Positions 54,292 to 61,745 of a stretch of DNA of 64,000 nt are shown piece by piece. The stretch lies in the NCBI RefSeq assembly GCF_001722335.1, contig NZ_MIHA01000001.1, forward strand, positions 310,001 to 374,000. Reading direction: 5' to 3'. The notes below the pieces were generated by a model. The model was not told the DNA's origin. It made no database searches and was given only the letters and a program-made list of their open reading frames with translations. How positions within the stretch are numbered: the first letter of the stretch is position 1; each line of letters begins with the position of its first letter. A program made the position numbers and the translations under genes. The DNA is from Mycolicibacterium flavescens (GTDB lineage Bacteria; Actinomycetota; Actinomycetes; Mycobacteriales; Mycobacteriaceae).

Positions 54292-55139
54292 CACTGCTCC
54301 TGGTCGTCGGTGCCGAAGAAGAAGTCGTTGGCGTTGTTGAAGAGGTAGTTGTCGAGCACATCTGCGGGCAAGTCCAACGCCAATGCTTCGGGCACCACGC
54401 GGCTCTGCCGCAGCACCGGCCAGTCCGAGGCGAAGATCACCTTGGTCTTCCCGCGGGTGCGCATGAAGTGCAACAGGCTGTCGGGCAGGCGTTTCGGCGA
54501 CCACGCCGACGTCATCAACCGCAGGTTGGCGTACTTGATCAGCAGCCGGATCGCGACGTCCCACCACGGGTCGGCGCCGTGGATCATGCACAGCTTCAGT
54601 TCGGGGAACCGCACACACACCCGGTCCAGGTGGATCGGGTTCTGCACCTCGCCGGGGATCGGCGGGCCGGGCAGTCCGGTGTTGACGCACAGCGGCAGAC
54701 CGAGTTCGGCGCACTTGGTGTAGAGCGGGTAGTACACCGCGTCGCTGGGCGGATACTGCCCGTCGCCCCAGAAGCTCGGCCCCACAGCGGCGTACGCCAC
54801 CGGTAGATCGGCCACGACCGCGGCGAGGTCGCGCAGCGACGGGATCGGGCGCAGCAGGTTCACGCCGCCGATGGCGAGCGCGAACTTGTCCGGACGCTCC
54901 TCGACGAACTTGCGGGCAGTCACCGACGGCTTGACGAGATTGTCCATCAGGATGGCCTTCTCGACGCCGTGCTCGGCCATCTCGTCGAGCAGTTCGGGCA
55001 GCTCGACCTGGTCGTAGAGTGACTTGCGTCCCTTGAAGTAGTCGTCGCGAACCTTGAGCATGAACTCGGGTTGCTTGGCCGTTTCACCGAAGTGGACGTT
55101 GACCAGACAGTCAATGGCCCGGTTGGCCCGGTGACTCAT
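54291..55139 (-). CDS. Amidohydrolase-superfamily hydrolase B
   Basis: A 282-residue, shorter amidohydrolase_2 protein. The N-terminal metal motif is reduced to IDCLVNVHFGE; the barrel shows GVEKAILMDNLVKPS, KFALAIGGVNLLRPIPSL, LGLPLCVNTGLPGPP, LKLCMIHGADPWW and VIFASDWPVLRQSR, the last carrying the terminal Asp. With one of the two N-terminal metal ligands changed, a single-metal or metal-poor mechanism is likely. ATGA overlap with the acyl-CoA synthetase gene upstream and TGATG with the dehydrogenase gene downstream. Confidence 0.83.
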   Translation of the reverse strand: MSHRANRAIDCLVNVHFGETAKQPEFMLKVRDDYFKGRKSLYDQVELPELLDEMAEHGVEKAILMDNLVKPSVTARKFVEERPDKFALAIGGVNLLRPIPSLRDLAAVVADLPVAYAAVGPSFWGDGQYPPSDAVYYPLYTKCAELGLPLCVNTGLPGPPIPGEVQNPIHLDRVCVRFPELKLCMIHGADPWWDVAIRLLIKYANLRLMTSAWSPKRLPDSLLHFMRTRGKTKVIFASDWPVLRQSRVVPEALALDLPADVLDNYLFNNANDFFFGTDDQEQ

Positions 55140-56749
55140 GCGGTCACCTGTTGCGCGGCGGCGGCTTTGGCCCAGCGGTAGTCCGGTTTGCCGTTGCCGA
55201 GACGACGGACCTGTTCGACGATGATGAACTCCTTCGGGGTCTTGAACCTCGCGAGCGTGGCCGTGCAGTGGGCGTGCAGCGGTTCGTGGCCGACCTGTGG
55301 CCCGTCGTGCAGCGACACCAGCGCGACGACCTCTTCGCCCCACCGCTCGCTCGGCCGCCCGACCACCAGCGCGTCGGCGACAGCGGGATGGGTGCGCAGC
55401 ACTTCTTCGACCTCTTCGACGAAGACCTTCTCCCCGCCCGTGTTGACGACGAGCGAGTCGCGGCCGTACAGCTGCAGGGTGCCGTCGGGGGCCAGCGATC
55501 CGCGGTCGCCGGAGATCACCACCCGCTGGCCGTCGACGACCGGGAATGTCCGGCGGGTCGCGGCCTCGTCGTCGAAGTAGCCCAGCGGGATCCGTCCGCC
55601 GCGCGCGACGAACCCGATCTCGTCCTCGCCGGGGCGCAGGAACCGGGTGTAGTCCTCGGAGAGCACCAGCGCGCCCTCGCGCAGTTCGAAGGTCTCCTTG
55701 CGGTCGCCGCGCTGGCTGCGGCCGAACCCCACATTGCCGGTCTCCGACGAACCGTAACCGTTGATCAACGTGATCTGCGGCAGCAGATCCAGCAGCGCGC
55801 GTTGGTGTTTCGGGTTGGTCGCCGCCCCGCCGGTCCCGATCGCGAACAGCGAAGACAGGTCGTAGTCGCCGGCGCGCAACTCCTGCACCAGCGGGCCCGC
55901 GTACGCGTCACCGACCATCGTCATCAGGCCGACCTTGTGGTGCTGCGCGGTTTCGAGCACCGCACGGGGGTCGAACTTCGTGCGGTCGTAGAGGATCACC
56001 GGGATACCGTTGAGCAGCGCGGCGAACGCGGTCCACATGCCGGCGGCGTGCATCAGCGGGGACACCGCGAACCACGGCGCTCCGGCGTGGGTGACCTTGG
56101 CGTGGATCTCGTCGACCGAGTCGTGGTCGGCGCCGTTCATCGAGATGACGTAGGTGTCGCTCTGGCGCCACATGACCCCCTTGGGCCGCCCGGTGGTGCC
56201 ACCCGTGCACACCATCATCACGTCGTCGGGCGTGGCGGCGATGTCGCGGTCGCCATCCACCTGTGCCAGTGCGTCGTCCAGCGTCGTCGCGCCGGTGAGC
56301 TGCGGTACGCAGACGTCGTCGTCGATCGAGATCATCAGGTCCGCGGTCGCCGGCGGCAGCACGTCGGCGAACTTCGGGCCGAACGAGCGGTGGTAGATCA
56401 CCGCGCGCGGACGCAGGTAGTCGAACAGCTCGGCGACCTCGCGCGGGGTGTAGTTGTAGTTCACGTTGACCGGTACCGTGCGCGCCTTGAGGCACCCGAT
56501 CACCATGTCCGGGTACAGGTCGTTGTGCATCAGCAGCGCGACGCGGTCCTGCCCGCACTCCCAGTTCTGCAGATCCGCGCGTTCCCGGTGCGCGCCGAAC
56601 CCCTGACCGGCCAGGAAGTTCGCGAGCCGGCGGGTGCGCTCCGCGGACTCGCCGAACGTGCTGCGCCGGTCACCGCAGACCGTCATCAACCGGTCCGGCG
56701 CGGCCTGCGCGATCGCGTCGAGAACCGCCCCGATCGTCCACTCACCCAT
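55136..56749 (-). CDS. Acyl-CoA synthetase (FadD/AMP-binding family)
   Basis: A 537-residue adenylate-forming ligase: P-loop CTGGTTGRPKGVMWR, VSPLMHAAGMWTAF, INGYGSSETG, SGDRGSLAPDGTLQLYGRDS, and the terminal RLGNGKPDYRWAKA with the catalytic Lys. Shares with the synthetase at 37329 the unusual insertion after residue 50 (HRERADLQNWECGQDR). It would activate a carboxylic acid of the pathway to its CoA thioester just before the dehydrogenases of the same operon act. ATG 56749, 2 bp after the stop of the preceding amidohydrolase gene. Confidence 0.92.
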   Translation of the reverse strand: MGEWTIGAVLDAIAQAAPDRLMTVCGDRRSTFGESAERTRRLANFLAGQGFGAHRERADLQNWECGQDRVALLMHNDLYPDMVIGCLKARTVPVNVNYNYTPREVAELFDYLRPRAVIYHRSFGPKFADVLPPATADLMISIDDDVCVPQLTGATTLDDALAQVDGDRDIAATPDDVMMVCTGGTTGRPKGVMWRQSDTYVISMNGADHDSVDEIHAKVTHAGAPWFAVSPLMHAAGMWTAFAALLNGIPVILYDRTKFDPRAVLETAQHHKVGLMTMVGDAYAGPLVQELRAGDYDLSSLFAIGTGGAATNPKHQRALLDLLPQITLINGYGSSETGNVGFGRSQRGDRKETFELREGALVLSEDYTRFLRPGEDEIGFVARGGRIPLGYFDDEAATRRTFPVVDGQRVVISGDRGSLAPDGTLQLYGRDSLVVNTGGEKVFVEEVEEVLRTHPAVADALVVGRPSERWGEEVVALVSLHDGPQVGHEPLHAHCTATLARFKTPKEFIIVEQVRRLGNGKPDYRWAKAAAAQQVTA

Positions 56750-56751
56750 GG

Positions 56752-57972
56752 TCAGGCGCTGGCCGTCACGTGCGCGCCCAGCAACTGGAACGCGTTGTCG
56801 CGCATCACCTTTCGGGTGTCCTCGGCGCTGAACTCGGGGAACTGCGGGATGTCGGCGGTGAACGCCATCGGATCGGCCAGGCCCTCACCGTGCGGCCAGT
56901 CCGAGCCGAACAGGATCTTGTCCACGCCGATGGTCTCGGCGAGCAGTTTCACGTCGTCCTCGTAGTACGGCGCGATCCAGACGTTGTTGCGCAACTGCTC
57001 GACGGGGTCTTCCTTGAAGTGGTACGGCGCGGTGTTGGCCGCCTTCTTCAAGCGCTTGATCAGCCGGTAGACGAAGTAGGAACCGTTCTCGATGCTGGCC
57101 ACCTTCAGCGTCGGGTGCCGGGTGAACACCTGGTGGACGATCATCGAGGCCATCGTGTCGTGGATGGCGCGGTCGTCGAGCAGCACCTGGTCGAGCGGAT
57201 CCTTCTTGCCGAAACCCTCGAATGTCGCCTTGCCGCCCCACAGCGCCGCGATCGCGAGGTAGCCGCTGTCGGACAGGTGGAAGATCACCGGGACGCCCGC
57301 TTCGGCCAGCCGAGCCCACACCGGGTCGTGCAGCGGGTCGCCCAGCGAGCGGGGTTTGACCAGACCGGGCACCGGCGCCGGTCGCACACACACCGTCTTG
57401 GCGCCGCGGCCGAGCACGAATTCCACTTCCTCGACGGCCTTTTCGGGGTCAGCCAGCGAGATGATCGGCGCGGAGATGAAGCGGTGGTCGGGCCGGTCGA
57501 AACCCCAGTCCTCGTCGAGCCAGAGGTTGAACGCGTGGACCGAGGCCATCGTCGCCTCGATGTCGTGTTTGAGCGCCTCCTCCACGCCGCACGCGAACGT
57601 CGGCAGCATGAACACCGTTTCGAGGTTCTGCTTGTCGAGGATCTTCACGCGGGCGTCGCGGTTCTGGTACTCGGGGTGGTCGGCCAGCCGGTCCACCTTC
57701 ATCAGCGACGCCGGGTCGACACCTTCGGGGATCTCGCCGCGGAACAACAGATCCAGGCAGCCCGGTTCGATGATCGGGTCGAACGTCGGGTTCGGGATGA
57801 AGTGGTTGACCACGCCGCCCATCACGGCGAAGGTGCGTTTGCCCTCGGTGAGCATCTGCACCCCGCGGCGCTTGAACTCCTTGGGCAGATGCCGGGTGAA
57901 CGCGTCCAGCGGCTCGTAGTAGTGGTTGTCGACGTCGATGGCCATGTAGTCCAGGGGCTGTGGTGCGCTCAC
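56752..57972 (-). CDS. Amidohydrolase-superfamily hydrolase or decarboxylase C
   Basis: A 406-residue TIM-barrel metallo-enzyme with the metal motif AIDVDNHYYEP at the N-terminus, NHFIPNPTFDPIIEPG, AAEL-type central helices, VIFHLSDSGYLAIAALWGG, MIVHQVFTRHPTLKVASIENG and LFGSDWPHGEGLADP. Closest in layout to the amidohydrolase at 49230; two parallel enzymes may act on related intermediates. Start GTG 57972, overlapping the enoyl-CoA hydratase stop (GTGA). Confidence 0.87.
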   Translation of the reverse strand: MSAPQPLDYMAIDVDNHYYEPLDAFTRHLPKEFKRRGVQMLTEGKRTFAVMGGVVNHFIPNPTFDPIIEPGCLDLLFRGEIPEGVDPASLMKVDRLADHPEYQNRDARVKILDKQNLETVFMLPTFACGVEEALKHDIEATMASVHAFNLWLDEDWGFDRPDHRFISAPIISLADPEKAVEEVEFVLGRGAKTVCVRPAPVPGLVKPRSLGDPLHDPVWARLAEAGVPVIFHLSDSGYLAIAALWGGKATFEGFGKKDPLDQVLLDDRAIHDTMASMIVHQVFTRHPTLKVASIENGSYFVYRLIKRLKKAANTAPYHFKEDPVEQLRNNVWIAPYYEDDVKLLAETIGVDKILFGSDWPHGEGLADPMAFTADIPQFPEFSAEDTRKVMRDNAFQLLGAHVTASA

Positions 57973-58811
57973 GACGCATCCTCCTTCTCGGGTTCCAGTG
58001 GCGGGAAGTTCGGCGGTCGCTTCTCGAAGAAGCTCGTGATGCCCTCGATGAAGTCGGGTCGCGTCATCGACTCGTGCATCAGCTTTTCCGCGCGGTCGCT
58101 GGCTTCGAAGACGCTGCGCATGGAATCTGCGTACACCTGTTGCTTGATCACCGCCAGGGAATTGGGTGCACAGTTGGCGGCGATGTCGCCGGCGTAGGCG
58201 AGCGTGTGCGGCAGCAGCTCCTCAGGTGCGAGCACCTTGTTGACCACGCCCAGGCCGGCGGCTTCGTCGGCGAGGAACACCCGGCCCGACAGCAGCAGGT
58301 CGGTGGCCACCCCGGTGCCGACGACCCGCGGCAGCAGCCAGGAGATGCCGTATTCGGCGATCAGTCCGCGCCGGGCGAAGGACGTGGTGAACTTGGCGCC
58401 GTCGGCGGCGAACCGCACGTCGCAGGCCAGCGCGAGCGTCAGGCCCATTCCCGCGCAGGCACCGTTGATCGCGGCGATGACCGGTTTGCGCACGCCCATC
58501 AGGAAATGCGGATGCCGCTCGCCGACCAGATGGCCGACGTCGGTGCCGGCGGCGGCGTCGACGGTGGTGGCGCTGATCGAGCTGAGGTCGCCCATGTCGG
58601 CGCCGGCACAGAAGGCGCGTCCGCTCCCGGTGACGACGATGACCCGCACGTCGGGGTCGGCCGCGGCGTCGTCCATGAACCCGAAGAAGGCCGAGGCCAG
58701 TCCACCGCCCCAGCCGTTCATCCGGTCCGGGCGGTTGAGGGTGAGCAGGGCGACCCCGGTGTCGAACACCTCGTAGCGGACCGGCGCGGCGACTTGCTCA
58801 GGAGCGCTCAC
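57969..58811 (-). CDS. Enoyl-CoA hydratase/isomerase family protein
   Basis: A 280-residue crotonase: oxyanion-hole strands GRAFCAGADMGDLSS and NGACAGMGLTLALACDVRFAA (seen as GACAGMGLTLALACDVRF), with the catalytic Glu in RRGLIAEYGISWLLP. It adds water across, or isomerises, an enoyl-CoA. The start is taken as GTG 58811 because GGAGGAGG lies eight bases before it; an in-frame ATG at 58829 has no Shine-Dalgarno. First gene of a six-gene coupled operon (hydratase, amidohydrolase, synthetase, amidohydrolase, two dehydrogenases). A weak island operator lies 45 bp upstream. Confidence 0.9.
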   Translation of the reverse strand: MSAPEQVAAPVRYEVFDTGVALLTLNRPDRMNGWGGGLASAFFGFMDDAAADPDVRVIVVTGSGRAFCAGADMGDLSSISATTVDAAAGTDVGHLVGERHPHFLMGVRKPVIAAINGACAGMGLTLALACDVRFAADGAKFTTSFARRGLIAEYGISWLLPRVVGTGVATDLLLSGRVFLADEAAGLGVVNKVLAPEELLPHTLAYAGDIAANCAPNSLAVIKQQVYADSMRSVFEASDRAEKLMHESMTRPDFIEGITSFFEKRPPNFPPLEPEKEDAS

Positions 58812-58855
58812 CCAGCAGTCCTCCTCCATGCGGCGCGAGCTTGGTGAATGCTCAT

Positions 58856-58872
58856 ACTGTACACCTATCGGT
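58856..58872. promoter_or_regulatory. Island operator, weak copy
   Basis: ACTGTAC-ACC-TATCGGT: six of seven bases match in the first arm and four of seven in the second. Its place 45 bp before the enoyl-CoA hydratase start is what suggests function; by sequence alone it would be marginal. Confidence 0.4.
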
Positions 58873-58908
58873 AGCGCCTTCCGCAACCGTCGGCGAGGCC
58901 TGCGACGC

Positions 58909-59916
58909 TCACGCGTCGACGAGCCCGAAGCGCTTGTACGCGGCCGCAATCTGCGTCTTTGCCTCGGCGGGCAGCTGCGCCTGCGGTGGCCGCGAATGCG
59001 GATAGGAACCGATCGGCAGCCCGAGCACCGACGCCGCGTACTTGAACGCGCCACCCCAGTGCGTGAAGTAGTCGGGCCGCCCGGGATAGCAGGTGAACCA
59101 CGACCCCATGTCGAGGTCGAACTGGTCGAGCCCGGACTCGCGCGCGAAGTCCATCGCCTCGACGAGGCGGTCGGTCACGATCAGCTCCCAGTACTCGCTG
59201 AACACCCGCCGCTGCGGGGTCTCGAACAGGTAGCCGGCGGTGCCGAGCTGCGCGGGGCAGACGATGCCGTCGCGCAGCCAGCCGGCGCGGTAGACGGTCT
59301 TGTCGCATTCCCACACCGCAAGCCGCGGCGCCAGCTCGTGCAGCATCCGGCTGGCCATCGGCCGGAACGCGCCCTCCTTCGTCGCGCAGACCGCCGGGAT
59401 CTCGTCGTAGATCCGCGCGCTTTCGGCCGGGGTGAGCACGTAGCCCGACGACGGCGAGTTGAACATGCCCAGCGCGATGTCGGTGCGCTCGGCGACGTAG
59501 CGGAAGAAGTCCAGCACCCCCTGCCCGCCGTGCGCCTCCATCATCGGGGTCTGGATGTAGACGATGTCGGCGCCGGCCTCCTGCGCGTGGCGGGTGAGTT
59601 CGAGGCAGTCCTTGGCCGCGGTCGCCGCGGTGCAGGCCTGCACGACGACGTCAGGATTGGCCGCGCGGCCTTCCTCGATCGCGATCTCCAGCAACCGTTT
59701 TCGTTCGTCGATGGTCAGGGACCAGAATTCGGCGATGCCGCTGGTGCACCACAGCAGGGAATGACTCAACTCGCCGACGCAGTATCGCACCAGTGCGCGG
59801 TAGGCATCCCAGTCGATGTCGTCGCCGTCGCGACCGCTGAACGGGGTGTAGAGCGAATCGCCGATCCCCCGCAGGTGTTCGCGCGCCCAGTCCCTGGCGT
59901 CCTTGGCAGTTGCCAC
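58909..59916 (-). CDS. DapA/DHDPS-family aldolase or lyase
   Basis: A 335-residue (beta/alpha)8 class I aldolase. The Schiff-base Lys is in AVCATKEGAFR, and IADSLYTPF-like (GIGDSLYTPF) and MFNSPSSGYVLTP segments are those of the DHDPS / N-acetylneuraminate lyase / hydratase-aldolase family. It is not the lysine-biosynthesis enzyme, judging by its length (335 against about 290-300) and neighbours. Retro-aldol cleavage or hydration-cleavage of a pyruvate-yielding intermediate is likely. GTG start at 59916 with GGAG upstream. Co-transcribed with the SDR at 60738 (27-bp gap). Confidence 0.86.
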   Translation of the reverse strand: MATAKDARDWAREHLRGIGDSLYTPFSGRDGDDIDWDAYRALVRYCVGELSHSLLWCTSGIAEFWSLTIDERKRLLEIAIEEGRAANPDVVVQACTAATAAKDCLELTRHAQEAGADIVYIQTPMMEAHGGQGVLDFFRYVAERTDIALGMFNSPSSGYVLTPAESARIYDEIPAVCATKEGAFRPMASRMLHELAPRLAVWECDKTVYRAGWLRDGIVCPAQLGTAGYLFETPQRRVFSEYWELIVTDRLVEAMDFARESGLDQFDLDMGSWFTCYPGRPDYFTHWGGAFKYAASVLGLPIGSYPHSRPPQAQLPAEAKTQIAAAYKRFGLVDA

Positions 59917-59943
59917 GATGGTCTCCTCGGGTTTAGTTGTGGC

Positions 59944-60738
59944 TCAGGTGAAGTCGCTGCCGCCATCGACGTTGACGTTCGCTCCGGTCATGTAGGAGTT
60001 GCGCCGCGAGGCGAGAAAGGCGACGACGGGGCCGATCTCGTCGGGCAGTCCGGCGCGCGGCAGGTGAGCCGGGTGTCGGAAGTGCTCGTCGATGGCGGAC
60101 ATGAGCGCGTACGGGTCGGAGCCGTCGACTCCCACCGATTCGGCCCAGCCGAGAAGGGCTTCGGAGGCGATGCTGCCCGGTGAGACGACGTTGACCATGA
60201 TCTCGTCGGGGGCCAGCAGCAGCGACAGGTTCTTGGACACGCTCGTCAGCGCCGCCTTCGCGGCGGTGTAGGCCGGCAGGATCACGCTCTGGCGCTGAGT
60301 GGAGTGCGCCGAGAAGTTCACGATGCGGGCCCACTGGGCGGCGCGCAGCAGGGGCAGCGCGGAGCGCACGCAGTGCACCATGCCCATCACGCCGCCGTCG
60401 AACGCGATGCGCCACCGCTCGTCGGTCAACTCCTCGAACGTGCCGACGGCGTCGGGGCCCACCGCGTTGATCAGGATGTTGAGCTCACCCCAGCGTTCGG
60501 TGAGTTCGTCGAAGACACGCTGCGCCTGCGCGGCGTCGGTGGTGTCGGCGACCAGGCCGAGCGCGTCGGGGCTGCCGAGTTCGGTCAGCGCGGTGGCCGC
60601 GTCGGCGACGACGCCCGCGGTGCGCCCGACCACCGCGACGCGGGCCCCGTCCTGGGCCAGGCACCGCGCCGTCGCGAACCCCATGCCGCGTCCACCGCCG
60701 ACCACCACGGCGGTCGCGTCCTTCAAGCCGAGATCCAT
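59944..60738 (-). CDS. Short-chain dehydrogenase
   Basis: A 264-residue SDR: VVGGGRGMGFATARCLAQDG, NAVGPDAVG, catalytic Ser in VNFSAHSTQRQS and Tyr-Lys in AYTAAKAAL, ending NVDGGSDFT. Likely oxidises a hydroxyl or reduces a keto group. ATG 60738, 36 bp from an island operator in the promoter divergent from TetR B. Probably co-transcribed with the DapA-like gene. Confidence 0.88.
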   Translation of the reverse strand: MDLGLKDATAVVVGGGRGMGFATARCLAQDGARVAVVGRTAGVVADAATALTELGSPDALGLVADTTDAAQAQRVFDELTERWGELNILINAVGPDAVGTFEELTDERWRIAFDGGVMGMVHCVRSALPLLRAAQWARIVNFSAHSTQRQSVILPAYTAAKAALTSVSKNLSLLLAPDEIMVNVVSPGSIASEALLGWAESVGVDGSDPYALMSAIDEHFRHPAHLPRAGLPDEIGPVVAFLASRRNSYMTGANVNVDGGSDFT

Positions 60739-60773
60739 ATCGCCTTCCGCCCGCAGAATGCCTGGAAAACCTT

Positions 60774-60790
60774 ACTATAGGACTTACAGT
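60774..60790. promoter_or_regulatory. Island operator, near-perfect copy
   Basis: ACTATAG-GAC-TTACAGT matches 12 of 14 arm positions. It lies 36 bp from the SDR ATG and 146 bp from the start of TetR B in their divergent promoter, so the regulator may control its own gene. Confidence 0.65.
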
Positions 60791-60935
60791 AGAAGGCGGG
60801 ATCGACCGGGAAAGGCCGCGACCGAATGCCTGCCGGTATGGTTGACGGGATCGGCTGAGCCGCGGCACATCTGCATAGGCGCAGATCAGCCGCGGCGGCC
60901 GCGAGATTCTGGTCCACCCACCCGATGGAGGTGTC

Positions 60936-61667
60936 ATGGCGAGGCAGGCCACCGCCGAGAAGCGTCAGCGACGCGAGCGCGGGTCCATCAATCCCGACGA
61001 CATCATCAAGGGCGCGTTCGAACTCGCCGAGCAGGTCGGCATCGACAACCTGTCCATGCCGCTTCTGGGCAAGCACCTCGGCGTCGGCGTGACGAGCATC
61101 TACTGGTACTTCCGCAAGAAGGACGATCTGCTCAACGCGATGACCGACCGCGCGCTGCGGCAGTACGTGTTCGCCACCCCCTACGTCGAGGCCAAGGACT
61201 GGCGCGAGACGCTGCGCAACCATGCGCGCACGATGCGAAAAACGTTCATGGGCAACCCGATCCTGTGCGATCTGATCCTCATCCGGTCGGCGCTGAGTCC
61301 CCGGGTGGCCAAGCTGGGCGTGCAGGAGGTGGAGAAGGCCATCGCCGGTCTGGTCGAGGCGGGTCTGTCCGCCGAGGACGCGTTCGACACCTACTCCGCG
61401 GTGTCGGTACACGTGCGCGGATCGGTGGTGCTGCACCGGCTGCGGGAGAAGAACCGGATGGCCACCGAGGGGCCGAGCGACATCGAGGAGACGATGAGCA
61501 TCGACGCCGACAGCACCCCGCTGCTGGCGCTGGTCACCGAGAAGGGCCATCACATCGGGGCGGCCGACGACAAGAACTTCGAGTTCGGCCTGGAATGCAT
61601 CCTCGACCACGCCGGCCGGCTGATCGACGAGGCCGGCAAGGCCAGGAAACCGGCCCGCAAACGCTGA
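60936..61667 (+). CDS. TetR-family regulator B of the catabolic island
   Basis: A 243-residue TetR protein closely related to the one at 42097. HTH: DDIIKGAFELAEQVGIDNL then LGKHLGVGVTSIYWYFRKKD; the recognition helix is the same. It has the shared MTDRALR, NPILCDLILIR and VSVHVRGSVVL blocks and an extra basic tail (KARKPARKR). ATG 60936 after GGAGGTGTC. Divergent from the SDR gene over an island operator. Two regulators reading one operator could respond to different intermediates or form heterodimers. Confidence 0.9.
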   Translation: MARQATAEKRQRRERGSINPDDIIKGAFELAEQVGIDNLSMPLLGKHLGVGVTSIYWYFRKKDDLLNAMTDRALRQYVFATPYVEAKDWRETLRNHARTMRKTFMGNPILCDLILIRSALSPRVAKLGVQEVEKAIAGLVEAGLSAEDAFDTYSAVSVHVRGSVVLHRLREKNRMATEGPSDIEETMSIDADSTPLLALVTEKGHHIGAADDKNFEFGLECILDHAGRLIDEAGKARKPARKR

Positions 61668-61678
61668 CTGTTCCACCG

Positions 61679-61736
61679 CGAGCAGACGCAAACTGCCCCA
61701 AAAAGTGCGGCGAGTAGGGCATTTTGCGTCTGCTCG
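61679..61736. repeat. Intergenic inverted repeat (CGAGCAGACGCAAA type)
   Basis: CGAGCAGACGCAAA (61679-61692) pairs with TTTGCGTCTGCTCG (61723-61736) around a 30-base centre. It fills the 78-bp gap between the convergent TetR B and thiolase genes, where a shared terminator is expected. Confidence 0.65.
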
Positions 61737-61745
61737 GCGAGGAAA

